From contig NZ_JACHLY010000001.1 in assembly GCF_014204715.1 (NCBI RefSeq), forward strand, positions 744,001-808,000: a stretch of DNA of 64,000 bases, read 5' to 3'. Positions 42,907 through 52,044 of the stretch are shown here, in pieces (within the stretch, counting starts at the first letter, position 1; every line of letters starts with the position of its first letter). This DNA comes from Streptomonospora salina. GTDB taxonomy: Bacteria; Actinomycetota; Actinomycetes; Streptosporangiales; Streptosporangiaceae. Below the pieces are notes generated by a model, which saw only the letters and a list, made by a program, of their open reading frames with translations, was not told the DNA's origin and ran no database searches. The position numbers and the translations under genes were made by a program.

Positions 42907-44052
42907 CTACCATTCGGCGAACGATCCGTCGTCGTGGGTCCACACCGGTGGCCGCCACCGGTGGCCCGCGCGATCGGCCGCCCGCACGGCCTTTTCGTCG
43001 ACCTGCACACCCAATCCCGCAGCGCCGGTACGGTGCATGTGTCCGTCGGCGAACCCGAAGACACCGGTGTCCACGACGTAGTCGAGCAGTTCGGCGTCGC
43101 GGTTGTAGTGGATCCCGATGCTCTGCTCCTGGATGAGGAAGTTCGGGGTGGCGAAGGCGACTTGCAGGCTCGCCGCCAGTGCGACGGGGCCGAGCGGGCA
43201 GTGCGGGGCGATCAGCGCGTCGTAGGTCTCGGCAAGGGCGGCGATCCTGCGGACTTCCGAAACGCCTCCGGCATGTGCGAGGTCGGGCTGGGCCACAGCG
43301 ATGCCGGCCTGCAGGGCGGGCAGGAAGTCGCTGCGGGAGTACAGGCGTTCGCCCGTGGCGACGGGTACCGGGCTGCAGCGGACCACGTCGCCGAGCAGGT
43401 GTCCGAACTCGGGCAGCACCGGTTCCTCCGCGAACATGGGCCGGAGGGGTTCCAGCAGCGGCAGGACGCGGCGGGCGGCGGCGGTGGTGAACCTGCCGTG
43501 GAAATCCACCGCCACGTCGCGGTCGTCGCCCAGGATCTCGCGGACTTGGGACAGGCGCTCCACGACGCCGTCGATCTCGCGGACGGTGGGCGAGCGGCTC
43601 ACGACCCCGGCGGCGTTCATCTTCACCGCCGTCAGCCCGGATTCCACCCGGGCGGCGACCGCGTCGCGCAGGCGGTCCGGGTCGTCCCCGCCGACCCAGC
43701 CGTAGACGCGCACCCGGTCGCGGACCGGCCCGCCCAGGAGCCGGTGCACGGGTACTCCCAGCCGCTTGCCGGCGATGTCCCACAGGGCGTGGTCGAGTCC
43801 GGCCACCGCGCTGGAGAGCACCGGCCCGCCCCGGTAGAACGCGGCCTTGGTAAGGCGCTGCCAGTGGTGTTCGATCGGCGCGGGGTCCTCGCCGATCAGC
43901 AGGTCGGAGAGTTCGTGGACGGCGGCGCGCACCGTCTCGGCGCGGCCTTCCACCACGGGCTCGCCCCACCCGACGAGGCCCTCGTCGGTCTCCACGCGGC
44001 ACAGCAGCCACCGCGGAGCGACAAGGAACGTCTCGATACGGGTGATCCTCAT
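42907..44052 (-). CDS. dgoD: D-galactonate dehydratase-like enolase-superfamily enzyme
   Basis: A 381-residue member of the mandelate racemase group of the enolase superfamily. It shows DgoD features: YGWVGGDDP, KMNAAG, metal ligands Asp (VAVDFHG), Glu (FAEEPVLPE) and Glu (ATGERLYSR), AQPDLAHAGGVSE, and catalytic His in APHCPLGPVALA. It dehydrates galactonate (or a close acid sugar) to 2-keto-3-deoxygalactonate. ATGA overlap with the GntR stop. DgoD assignment is strong by pattern; other acid sugars are possible. Confidence 0.9.
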   Translation of the reverse strand: MRITRIETFLVAPRWLLCRVETDEGLVGWGEPVVEGRAETVRAAVHELSDLLIGEDPAPIEHHWQRLTKAAFYRGGPVLSSAVAGLDHALWDIAGKRLGVPVHRLLGGPVRDRVRVYGWVGGDDPDRLRDAVAARVESGLTAVKMNAAGVVSRSPTVREIDGVVERLSQVREILGDDRDVAVDFHGRFTTAAARRVLPLLEPLRPMFAEEPVLPEFGHLLGDVVRCSPVPVATGERLYSRSDFLPALQAGIAVAQPDLAHAGGVSEVRRIAALAETYDALIAPHCPLGPVALAASLQVAFATPNFLIQEQSIGIHYNRDAELLDYVVDTGVFGFADGHMHRTGAAGLGVQVDEKAVRAADRAGHRWRPPVWTHDDGSFAEW

Positions 44053-44780
44053 GCGGGTCTCTCCGATCCGTCGTCGTACGCGCCGTCCTCGGTCGCGCGG
44101 AACAGGTCCTCGTCCGCCTGGTCCAGCAGCGAGCGCATGGCGCTCTCTGCCGCAGCCGGATCCCCGGCCGCGATGGCCTCGGTGACCGAGGTGTGGCTGG
44201 GAACCGGGTCCTTGTGGGATCCGGCGTGCACCAGGCGGTCCCGCTCGATCAGGCCGGCGGCGAGGAATATGTCGGTGCGGGTGTAGAGCTCGTTTCCGGT
44301 GGCCACCAGCAGCGCGCGGTGCCACCGCAGGTCGCTGGCGGCGGCTTCCTCCGGGGACGACTCGTGGGTGTCGGCCATCGCCTGCACCGCGGCGCGCAGC
44401 TCCTCGATGTCGCGCGCGGTGCGCCGCTCGGCCGCCAGCCGGGCCGCGGTCGGCTCCAGCGCGCCGCGCAGCTCGGCCAGGTCGCGGAAGAACATGTCGC
44501 CCGCCCCTGCGGCGACCTGCCACTTGACGACGTCGGGGTCCAGCAGGTTCCAGTCGGCTCTGGGGCGTACGAAGGTGCCCTTGCGCTGGCGCGATCCGAC
44601 CAGGCCCTTTGCGGCCAGAACCCGGATCGCCTCCCGGATGGCGGTGAGACTCAGGTCGAGTTCGCTGCTGAGCACGGCGAGGTCGATCGTCTCCCCCTCG
44701 GCGATGCGCCCGGAAAGCACGCGTTCGCCCAGCAGCTGCACGGTCTGACCGTGGACTCCCCGTTCCGAGTAGGCAGCCAT
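44049..44780 (-). CDS. FadR-type GntR family regulator (DgoR-like)
   Basis: A 243-residue regulator with an N-terminal winged helix (LDLAVLSSELDLSLTAIREAIRVLAAKGLV, about 33-63) and an all-helical FCD ligand domain (about 90-230) carrying the metal-binding Asp/His pattern DLRWHRALLVATGN. In Escherichia coli DgoR of this type represses galactonate genes. It is co-transcribed with and overlaps dgoD, so it is probably the local sensor of the sugar acid. The ATG follows agagga. Confidence 0.92.
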   Translation of the reverse strand: MAAYSERGVHGQTVQLLGERVLSGRIAEGETIDLAVLSSELDLSLTAIREAIRVLAAKGLVGSRQRKGTFVRPRADWNLLDPDVVKWQVAAGAGDMFFRDLAELRGALEPTAARLAAERRTARDIEELRAAVQAMADTHESSPEEAAASDLRWHRALLVATGNELYTRTDIFLAAGLIERDRLVHAGSHKDPVPSHTSVTEAIAAGDPAAAESAMRSLLDQADEDLFRATEDGAYDDGSERPA

Positions 44781-44802
44781 TACGTCCGTCCTCTCCCGTG
44801 CC

Positions 44803-45558
44803 TCACGACGATTCCTTGCAGATACTCCACCCTCCGTCGACCGGCAGGCTCACCCCGGTGACGTAGGACGCCTCGGTGGAAGCGAGGAACGACGCTACGG
44901 AAGCGACCTCGTCGGGGTCGCCGAAGCGCCGCGCGGCGGTCTGGGCGACGCTGTCACGGCGGTCCTCCTCCCCCACGTCCCCCCAGGCCGCGGTCAGGAT
45001 GGGGCCGGGCAGTACGCAGTTGACGCGCACCTCCGGCCCGTACTCCACGGCCAACTGCCGGGCCAGCGAGGTGAGTCCGCCCTTCGTCGCGGCGTAGGCG
45101 GGGCGGCCCGGCAATCCGAACCAGGCGTGCACCGAGGAGACCAGCACGACCGAGCCGCGCCGGCCGATCAGATCCTCCAAGCACGCCCGCACCCCCAGGA
45201 ACGTACCGGTGAGGTTGACCGAAAGCTGGCGCTCCCAGGAGGCCGGCGAGGTCGCGTGAGCGGGCGCGAGCTCCACCGTGTAGGCGTTGGCGACCAGGAT
45301 TCCCACCGGCCCGAACGCGGAGCGGGCGGTGCGGACGACGTCCTGCCAGTCCGCCTCGTCGGCGGCGTCGGCCCGCACCGCGACCGCGCGTCCGCCGGCG
45401 GCGCGGATCCGCGCCGCCGACTGCTCCACCTCCGGGGACAGGTCGGTCAGGACGACCCCGGCGCCCTGGGCCGCCAGCCGGCGGGCGACGGCCTCCCCGA
45501 TGCCCCGGGCCGCGCCGGTGACCACCGCGGTGCTGCCCTCGTGTCTCGCGTCTGTCAT
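44803..45558 (-). CDS. SDR family oxidoreductase (sugar dehydrogenase-like)
   Basis: A 251-residue short-chain dehydrogenase. TGAARGIG (14-21), NAYT in place of NNAG near 90, catalytic Ser in LVSSVH, and Tyr/Lys in YAATK (about 153-157) are present. The C-terminus YVTGVSLPVDGG is typical. It lies in the sugar-acid operon, 22 bp from gntR, so it probably oxidises the sugar to its lactone (galactose or fucose dehydrogenase-like). SD aggag before the ATG. Substrate is inferred from neighbours. Confidence 0.9.
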   Translation of the reverse strand: MTDARHEGSTAVVTGAARGIGEAVARRLAAQGAGVVLTDLSPEVEQSAARIRAAGGRAVAVRADAADEADWQDVVRTARSAFGPVGILVANAYTVELAPAHATSPASWERQLSVNLTGTFLGVRACLEDLIGRRGSVVLVSSVHAWFGLPGRPAYAATKGGLTSLARQLAVEYGPEVRVNCVLPGPILTAAWGDVGEEDRRDSVAQTAARRFGDPDEVASVASFLASTEASYVTGVSLPVDGGWSICKESS

Positions 45559-45574
45559 GTCTCTCCTGCGTGTC

Positions 45575-46546
45575 CTATGCGTGCGCGGCGAGTGCGACGT
45601 CGACCGTCAGCGACGCGGCGTCGCCCGGAGCCAGCTCGGTGAGCGGCCCCAGGACCTCGCACTCGACGACGCGGTCGACCGGGCGCAGTCCGCCCAGGTG
45701 CTCCAGCGGACGCTCCAGCGGGTACTCCAGCCACACTTCGGCGCGCGATCCGTGGTCGGGATAGCGGCCCTCGACCGCGGCGAAGGTCTGCGTGAGCGTC
45801 CCCGCGGGCCCGACATGGCTGATCCACCCCGCGGCGGTGGGGAACCCGACTTTGCCGACCACATCCTGGGCGGGCACCCGCACCACCCCGGGAGCGTGGT
45901 CGACCACGCGCGGATCGGCGTCGCCGGTCACCAGGGGCACCGCGGGCGGAGCGTCGCCTCCCCGCACGCCCACGTACACCCCGCCGGATCCGTCCGGCGG
46001 CCCACCGCCCCCGTCGAGCTGGGTGACGTTCCACAACGCCCAGGTGCGCGGTGTGCCGGAGGTGTTGACCGCGCCGAGGTCCAGCCTGTAGCCGGACGCC
46101 TCGGGCGCCATCGTCACCCGGCGGCTCAGCCGCAGCCCGGTACGCGGGTCGTCTCCGCTGGTCATGGTGAGTACCGCCGACCCGTCGGCGGTCGTTTCGG
46201 TCCGGGCGGCGTAGGCGCCCGAATCGAGCACGGGGTCGGGCGGCCCGGCCCACTCGCCGGGGCCGTCCCAGCCCTGCGGCGCCGGCCAGGTCTTGTCGCC
46301 GCCGACGTTGTTCCAGGCGCTCATCGGCCCTTCGGTGGGGCCCAGGCGCACGCCTTCCCGGACCTGCAAGTCCTCGTCCAGCAGGCGCGGGTTGCGGTAG
46401 AGGAACTCCGCGCCGCCCGCCGTGCGCAGCGACAGAACGCGCCCGCCCAGGCCGGGAGCCGCGGTCAGACGCAGCACGCCGTTGTCGAGGGCGATCCGCT
46501 CGTGGGGGCCGGCGCCTTCACGCGTGCTGCGCACCGGGGCGCTCAC
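45575..46546 (-). CDS. DUF4380 domain protein
   Basis: A 323-residue protein with a galactose-mutarotase-like beta-sandwich fold. Features: GLGGRVLSLRTAGG near residue 32, the conserved WNNVGGDKTWPAPQ near 78, and PPDPVLDSG. Related aldose epimerases interconvert sugar anomers; DUF4380 proteins have no proven reaction. GTG start overlapping the alcohol dehydrogenase stop (GTGA). In this operon it could supply the right anomer to the dehydrogenase. Confidence 0.85.
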   Translation of the reverse strand: MSAPVRSTREGAGPHERIALDNGVLRLTAAPGLGGRVLSLRTAGGAEFLYRNPRLLDEDLQVREGVRLGPTEGPMSAWNNVGGDKTWPAPQGWDGPGEWAGPPDPVLDSGAYAARTETTADGSAVLTMTSGDDPRTGLRLSRRVTMAPEASGYRLDLGAVNTSGTPRTWALWNVTQLDGGGGPPDGSGGVYVGVRGGDAPPAVPLVTGDADPRVVDHAPGVVRVPAQDVVGKVGFPTAAGWISHVGPAGTLTQTFAAVEGRYPDHGSRAEVWLEYPLERPLEHLGGLRPVDRVVECEVLGPLTELAPGDAASLTVDVALAAHA

Positions 46547-47631
46547 CGCCCCTCCCCGCTGGTCAAGACGACCTTCCCGCGGCTTTCGGCAGCGGCGAGG
46601 CGGTACGCCGCGTCGGCCTCGGCGAGATCGAACCGGTCGGAGACGACCCGTTCCGGAGAGAGTCCCCAGCGCACCAGGTTCCCGGCGAGTTCGGCCATAG
46701 CGGGCAGCGAGGTCACCCAGGACGCGTACAGCGTCAACTGCTTGTGCAGAAGAGTGTCGGAGACCTCCGTCTCCAGGACTCCGCCTTCCCCCACCAGCGA
46801 CACGCGCCCCCATTCGGCGGCGTGTTCCAGCGCCAGGGAGCGCCCGGGCCGGGAGCCGGAGCAGTCGATCACGGTGGCGGCGCCGCGGCCCGCGGTCGCG
46901 GCGCCGACCGCATCGGCCGCTTCCTCCGGGGAGGCGCAGGCGTCGAAGACACCGAGGGCCGCCGCCCATTCCCGGCGCCGCCGGGAGGGTTCGATCCCGA
47001 CGATGCGGGAGGCGCCCATACCGCGCCCGACCATGCCGGCCGCCAGGCCCACCGGCCCCAAGCCGACGACGAGCAGGGCGCCGTCCCCGTTGACGCCGAT
47101 GCGGCGCAGCCCTTCGTAGGCGGTGCCGAATCCGCAGGCGATGAGGGCGCCGTCGACGAAGGACAACTCCTCCGGAAGCGGGACGCACGTCGACTCCTCG
47201 GCCAGCAGGTACTGGGCGTGGCCGCCGTCGCGCTGCCAGCCGTAGGCGGCTCTGGCGTCGCCGGTGCAGCTGATCATGTAGCCGCGCCGGCAGTTGTCGC
47301 ACAGCCCGCATCCGGCGATGTGGTAGACGATCACGCGGTCGCCGGCGCCGAAGCGGCGGCATCCCGGCCCCGCCTGCACGACGGTTCCGGACGGCTCGTG
47401 CCCGGCGACGACTCCCCTGTAGGCAGGGCCGTCGACGCCCCGATGCGTCTTGTGCTCGTGGTAGATGAACCCGATGTCGCTGCCGCAGATCCCCGACGCG
47501 CCTACACGCAGCAGGACCTGTCCGGGGCCGGGCTCGGGCACCGGCAGGATGTCGACGGCCGCGGTGGAGTCGCCCGGCAGCCGGACGCCGCGCATGGTGG
47601 CGGGCGGCGGCTCGATTGTGGTCGTGTTCAC
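46543..47631 (-). CDS. zinc-binding alcohol dehydrogenase
   Basis: A 362-residue medium-chain dehydrogenase. Catalytic zinc residues are in GICGSDIGF and AGHEPSG. The structural zinc loop CGLCDNCRRGYMISC is complete, and the NAD motif is VVGLGPVGLAAG (about 188-199). Threonine/sorbitol dehydrogenase-like. GTG start with aggaag SD, 31 bp after the permease stop. It probably oxidises a sugar or sugar alcohol imported by the ABC system upstream. Substrate inferred. Confidence 0.92.
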   Translation of the reverse strand: MNTTTIEPPPATMRGVRLPGDSTAAVDILPVPEPGPGQVLLRVGASGICGSDIGFIYHEHKTHRGVDGPAYRGVVAGHEPSGTVVQAGPGCRRFGAGDRVIVYHIAGCGLCDNCRRGYMISCTGDARAAYGWQRDGGHAQYLLAEESTCVPLPEELSFVDGALIACGFGTAYEGLRRIGVNGDGALLVVGLGPVGLAAGMVGRGMGASRIVGIEPSRRRREWAAALGVFDACASPEEAADAVGAATAGRGAATVIDCSGSRPGRSLALEHAAEWGRVSLVGEGGVLETEVSDTLLHKQLTLYASWVTSLPAMAELAGNLVRWGLSPERVVSDRFDLAEADAAYRLAAAESRGKVVLTSGEGR

Positions 47632-47662
47632 GCGCTTCCTCTCGTTCGTCGGTGCCTGCGCC

Positions 47663-48673
47663 TCAAGCGATGCGGTCGCCGGTCGTGCGCCGGTTGATCA
47701 CGACGTTCACCAGAACGGCGGCGACGATGATGAACCCGCGGACGACGTCCTGGAAGAAGGGGTTGACGCCGAGCAGCACGAGGCCGTTGGCGATGACGCT
47801 GATGAAGACCACCCCCAGGAAGGTCCCCAGCAGGGAGCCGCGGCCGCCGGCAAGGGCGGTGCCGCCGATGACCACAGCGGCGATGACGTCGAACTCCAGC
47901 CCGGCGGCGGCTCCGCCGTTGCCCGATCCCAGCCGGGCGGCGAGCAGGACACCGGTGATGGCGGCGAGCAGGCCGGTCGTGGCGAACAGCAGCACCCGCA
48001 CCCGTGTGACGTTCAGTCCGGCCAGGCGGGCGGCGGCGGCGTTCCCGCCGATGGCGTAGACCGAGCGCCCGTAGGCGGTGTAGCGGGCCAGATAGGCGAA
48101 CACGGCGAAGAGGACGAGCATGACCAGCGCGGAGGTCGGGATACCCAGGAACGAGCCGCCGAGGAAGTCGAAGACGGGGCTCTGGGGCAGCGGGACGGGC
48201 AGCGCGTCGGTCATGTACAGCGCGAGTCCGCCCAGAACGCTCCACAGTCCGAGGGTGGTGATGAACGAGGGGACGTTGAACCTGGCGCGGAGCCATCCTG
48301 CCAGGGCTCCCCAGCCGAATCCCAGCACGAGGGTGAGGACGACGGCCCCCGCGACGCCGAGGTTCCACTCCGTGGCGCCCTTGGCGACCAGGACCGAGGC
48401 GAAGGCCACGGCAGGGCCGATGCTGATATCGATGTCACCGGAGACGATCACCAGGGTCACGCCCCAGGCGGCGATACCGATGGTCGCGGCGTTGCGCAGC
48501 ACCCCGAGCTGGTTGTCCAGGCTCAGGAAGCCGCTCGCCGCCGCCCCGAGCACGATGTAGAGGAGCACGATGGCGGCGAGCAGGCCGATCTCGTTGAGTC
48601 TGCGGCCGTAGCGGCCGACGAAGCCGCGCCGGGCGGGGGCCGGGCCGGCGTGGGCGTGCGTGGTCGTGGTCAT
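47663..48673 (-). CDS. ABC sugar transporter permease (RbsC-like)
   Basis: A 336-residue inner-membrane permease of the BPD_transp_2 family with about ten hydrophobic segments. Conserved pieces: LVIVSGDIDISIGPAVAFASVL, VPSFITTLGLWSVLGGLAL, YAIGGNAAAARLAGL (the EAA-type loop) and VVIGGTALAGGRGSLLGTFLG. With the ATPase and binding protein it forms a ribose/galactose-type importer. SD gaggt before the ATG; 12 bp after rbsA-like stop. Confidence 0.94.
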   Translation of the reverse strand: MTTTTHAHAGPAPARRGFVGRYGRRLNEIGLLAAIVLLYIVLGAAASGFLSLDNQLGVLRNAATIGIAAWGVTLVIVSGDIDISIGPAVAFASVLVAKGATEWNLGVAGAVVLTLVLGFGWGALAGWLRARFNVPSFITTLGLWSVLGGLALYMTDALPVPLPQSPVFDFLGGSFLGIPTSALVMLVLFAVFAYLARYTAYGRSVYAIGGNAAAARLAGLNVTRVRVLLFATTGLLAAITGVLLAARLGSGNGGAAAGLEFDVIAAVVIGGTALAGGRGSLLGTFLGVVFISVIANGLVLLGVNPFFQDVVRGFIIVAAVLVNVVINRRTTGDRIA

Positions 48674-48685
48674 TGCTACCTCGCC

Positions 48686-50203
48686 TCAAACCGCCATCGC
48701 GGCGGCCATGATGGTGTCCAGGGTGATGTCGTCGCCGGTGAACTCCCCGTCGATCCGGCCCGCGCGCAACGAGAGCACGCGGTCGCAGACCAGGGGCAGT
48801 TCCTCCAGTTCGCTGGAGACGAAGACGACCGCGGCTCCTCCGTCGGCCAGGTCCCGCACGATCCGGTAGATCTGGGCTTTGGCCTCCACGTCCACGCCTC
48901 GCGTGGGCTCGTCGAGGAGCAGGATCCGGCTCTGGGCGTGGAGCCATCGGCCGATGACGGCCTTCTGCTGATTGCCGCCGCTGAGATTGACGATGGGGGT
49001 GTCGGAGCGGGCGGTCTTGATGGAGAAGCGGTCGACGAGGTCGCGGCCCAGGGCCGAGACCCGTGAGGGCAGCACGGTCCCCGCGCGCGAGGCGCCGCCG
49101 AACCAGCTCATCACCATGTTCTCCGAGACCCCCAAGAGCGGGACGACGCCCTCGCTCTTGCGATCCTCGGGGGTGATCCCCACGCCCAGGTTCTTCATCG
49201 CCCCGGGGGTGCGCCGTGCCACGGGCGTCCCCGCGATCGCGACGGCGCCGTCGGCCGGGGTGAACCCGGCCAGCGCCCGCAGTACCTCGGTCCGCCCCGC
49301 TCCCATGAGGCCGGCCAACCCGAGGACCTCGCCCGGGTACAGCTCGAATGAGACGCTTTCCACCTTGGGCGGCACGGACAGGTCGCGCACCGACAGCAGC
49401 GGAGTACCCGACCGGTCGACGGCGTTGTCGGTGCGCTGCACCGCCCGGTCCTGCTCATGGCCCAGCATCAGCGACACGATGTGGGCGGTGGTGGCTCCGC
49501 GGACCGGGGCGGTCTCCACGACGGCGCCGTCGCGCATGACGGTGACGGTGTCGGAGACGCGACGGATCTCGTCGAGGCGGTGGCTGACGTAGACGACGCC
49601 CACGCCCCGCTCGGCCACCCGGGTGACGGCGGCCAGGACGATGTCGGTCTCCCCGGCCGCGAGAGCGCTGGTGGGCTCGTCGAGGATGAGCAGCCGAGGG
49701 CGGGAGCGCAGTGCCCGCGCGATCTCCACGAGCTGCTGCTGGGCGAGGGGGAGCTCGCCGATCGGGGTGTCCGGGTCGATCGTCACGCCGAGGTCTGCGA
49801 ACGCCTCGCGTGCACCGGCTCTCATCGCGGCGTGGTCGATTCCGCGCGCCGTGCCCGGCCACGCCCCGAGATAGAGGTTCTCCGCCGCCGACATCTGCGG
49901 AACCAGGCTGAGCTCCTGGTGGACGGTGCCGACCCCGAGTTCGGTGGCACGGCGGACCCCGCCTGCGGCGAGGGGTTCACCGCCGATCTCGACGGTGCCG
50001 TCATCGGGTGTCTCGACCCCGCAGAGCAGCCGGATGAGGGTGGACTTGCCGGCGCCGTTGCGTCCCAGCAGCGCACGGACTTCTCCGGCGCGGACTTCGA
50101 AGTCGGCGCCGTGCAGGGCGCGCACGCCGGGGTAGGACTTGGTCACGGCGCGCGCGGTGGCCACGGCGCCGGCGGATGCGGGGGACGGGGTTTCATCGGT
50201 CAT
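48686..50203 (-). CDS. ABC sugar transporter ATPase (RbsA-like, two nucleotide-binding domains)
   Basis: A 505-residue protein with duplicated ABC domains. First domain: Walker A GRNGAGKST (about 52), signature LPLAQQQLVEIARAL, Walker B LLILDEPTSAL. The second domain has a degenerate P-loop GLMGAGRTEVL, the usual RbsA form, signature LSGGNQQKAVIGRWL and Walker B ILLLDEPTRGVD. It powers uptake of the sugar. SD ggag before the ATG. Length and layout are normal. Confidence 0.95.
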   Translation of the reverse strand: MTDETPSPASAGAVATARAVTKSYPGVRALHGADFEVRAGEVRALLGRNGAGKSTLIRLLCGVETPDDGTVEIGGEPLAAGGVRRATELGVGTVHQELSLVPQMSAAENLYLGAWPGTARGIDHAAMRAGAREAFADLGVTIDPDTPIGELPLAQQQLVEIARALRSRPRLLILDEPTSALAAGETDIVLAAVTRVAERGVGVVYVSHRLDEIRRVSDTVTVMRDGAVVETAPVRGATTAHIVSLMLGHEQDRAVQRTDNAVDRSGTPLLSVRDLSVPPKVESVSFELYPGEVLGLAGLMGAGRTEVLRALAGFTPADGAVAIAGTPVARRTPGAMKNLGVGITPEDRKSEGVVPLLGVSENMVMSWFGGASRAGTVLPSRVSALGRDLVDRFSIKTARSDTPIVNLSGGNQQKAVIGRWLHAQSRILLLDEPTRGVDVEAKAQIYRIVRDLADGGAAVVFVSSELEELPLVCDRVLSLRAGRIDGEFTGDDITLDTIMAAAMAV

Positions 50204-50251
50204 GGGTGCTCCACTCGTGGGGCGGCGGGAGGGCCGGGGGCGAGCGGCCGG

Positions 50252-51253
50252 CTAGGGAATGCCGTCCGGATGCTCCTCCAGCCACCGGGCGCCGTCCTCG
50301 GGGGTGGTGTAGAGGTCGATGGGCGCGTCGGTGATGAACTCTCCGGATCCCTCGCCCGCGAGGATGTCCTCGACCGTCTCGCCGGCCATGCGGCCCACCG
50401 CGAGGCCGGAGATGTCGACGTCGGCCTTGAGGATGGTGTGGTCGTCGAGGGCGCGAGCGGCGTCGGTGGACATGTCGCTGCCGAAGACGACGACGTCGCC
50501 GGTGCGGCCGCTGGTCTTCACCGTGCGCACAGCGCCCATGGTGGCCCCGCCCGCTTCGCCGTAGAAGGCGTCCAGGTCGGGGTGCGCCGTCAAAACACGC
50601 TCACCGACCCTGACCGCCTCGTCGATGGTGGACCCCTGCTGGTTGGCGACGATCTCGGCGTCGGGCAAGCGGTCGAACAGCGCGTTCTCGAACCCCTCGC
50701 GGCGATTCACGCACACCTCGACGAACTCGCAGTTGAGGACGGCGATCTTCGGATCGGTGACGCCCTCGCTCTCGAAATGGTCGGCGGCGGCGTCGCCGAG
50801 CAGGTGGCCGAACTCGTGCGGGTCGCCCAGGATGTAGGACGTGACGTACTTCCGGGCCGCCTCGTCCTCGATGCAGGTGTTGTAGCAGACGACGGGGACG
50901 CCGCTCTCGTGGGCCAGCCGCACCGCCGGGATGGAGGCGGTCGCCGAGACCGGGGAGAGCACGAGGGCGTCGACGTCGGCCGAGGAGGCGACGTCGACGA
51001 AGGAGCTCTCCTCCGACGCGTCGCCCTGGGCGTTGAGCTCCAGGAGCTGGAGCCCGTCCCCGGAACTCTGCGAGTGGTCGCGCATCCCGTCGCGGACACC
51101 GGCGTAGAAGCCCTGGGCGTCCATGTAGACGACGCCGACACGGCCGTTCTCGCCGAGCCTTCCTCCGGCACACCCGGCGAGCGACACCGCGCACAACACC
51201 GCGGTGAACGCGGCGAGCGCGCGGCTGCGGGAACGCAGCGGCCATCGAGACAT
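50252..51253 (-). CDS. sugar ABC transporter substrate-binding lipoprotein
   Basis: A 333-residue periplasmic-binding-protein-like lipoprotein (type I, RbsB class). A signal with lipobox VSLAGC (Cys near residue 28) is visible. The ATG at 51253 follows GGAGG at six bases. Mature features: GVVYMDAQGFYAGVRDGMRD, DALVLSPVSATASIPAV, YNTCIEDEAARKY, and VVFGSDMSTDAARAL. It is the first gene of the sugar-acid operon. The sugar is not evident from sequence; the downstream pathway favours galactose-like or a related aldose/alditol. Confidence 0.93.
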   Translation of the reverse strand: MSRWPLRSRSRALAAFTAVLCAVSLAGCAGGRLGENGRVGVVYMDAQGFYAGVRDGMRDHSQSSGDGLQLLELNAQGDASEESSFVDVASSADVDALVLSPVSATASIPAVRLAHESGVPVVCYNTCIEDEAARKYVTSYILGDPHEFGHLLGDAAADHFESEGVTDPKIAVLNCEFVEVCVNRREGFENALFDRLPDAEIVANQQGSTIDEAVRVGERVLTAHPDLDAFYGEAGGATMGAVRTVKTSGRTGDVVVFGSDMSTDAARALDDHTILKADVDISGLAVGRMAGETVEDILAGEGSGEFITDAPIDLYTTPEDGARWLEEHPDGIP

Positions 51254-51294
51254 GGGGGACCTCCCTGAGCTGACAGGCATCCGCCTCACCTGGG

Positions 51295-51308
51295 CAAACG
51301 CCAGTTTG
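51295..51308. promoter_or_regulatory. palindrome in the leader of the sugar operon
   Basis: CAAAC-GCCA-GTTTG, a perfect 5+5 inverted repeat 42 bp upstream of the binding-protein ATG. AT-rich DNA follows at 51350-51375. Candidate operator for the GntR-family repressor encoded in the operon. Confidence 0.4.
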
Positions 51309-51475
51309 ACTAACAGAGAGCCTGCCACTGTGCCGTACGTTACGTCAACGAAAAATACTAATTAATTATTTATATGCCTCCATGATCTGGCGCCCCGCCC
51401 CCCCCGGAGTCCTCCCAGGTGAACAACGTAATCCCAGGTCACTCCCGCACACGAGCCTCGAGCCGGTGCGACTGT

Positions 51476-52044
51476 TCAGGCGCGGTCGACGAGGAGCTGC
51501 CCGTCGCTGGGACGCCCGCCGGTCGGGCCGGCGCCGTAGTCGGCCTCGACCCGCGAGCGCTCGGAGGCGTCGGGGTAGGGGTCGGTGCAGTTCACACCTC
51601 CGGCGGAGCCCGACATCAGCGACGAGCACGGGCCGGGCTTGGCGTCGGGCAGGCCCAGGCTGTGGCCGAGCCCGTGCGCGGCGATGCGCACCGCGTCGTA
51701 GCCTTCGGCGGTGCCCGCACGCCCCATCCACGCGGTGACGCGCCCGCTCGGGCGCACCGGCCCCAGGCGGGCGCGGGGCCGGCCGTCGTCGGCGACGATG
51801 CGATCTCGGCGTGCCGTCCGGCGGGGGCCGGCTCCAGGCGGACGTCGCCGACGCTGGTGTTCCACACGTCCACGGCCTCGGAGACGGCCGAAGTGTACTC
51901 CGCGGCCCGGCCCGCGTCGTGGTACAGGACGGTCCGGCTCAGCGGTTGGGACCGTTCCGCGGGTGCCGCAGCGGCCGGTGCGGCACCCGCCGGCGCCAGC
52001 GCGCTCAGTGCGATCAGCAGGGGTGCCGGGATCCGTCTCCGCAT
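51476..52044 (-). pseudogene. snapalysin (M7) family metalloprotease, frameshifted
   Basis: A secreted zinc protease remnant. Frame 1 from the ATG at 52044 gives a signal peptide ([20 protein letters not shown]...) and the start of the mature enzyme up to RHAEI. Near 51795 the frame shifts. The second frame continues through [34 protein letters not shown] to the normal snapalysin end. The zinc motif is HGLGH instead of HExxH, so the catalytic Glu is also lost (GAG to GGG). Two independent defects mark it as dead. Confidence 0.82.

Noticed and set aside
47465-49066. A 533-codon frame opposite the ABC permease and ATPase
   Set aside because: Glu/Asp/Gly-rich shadow translation without any fold signature.
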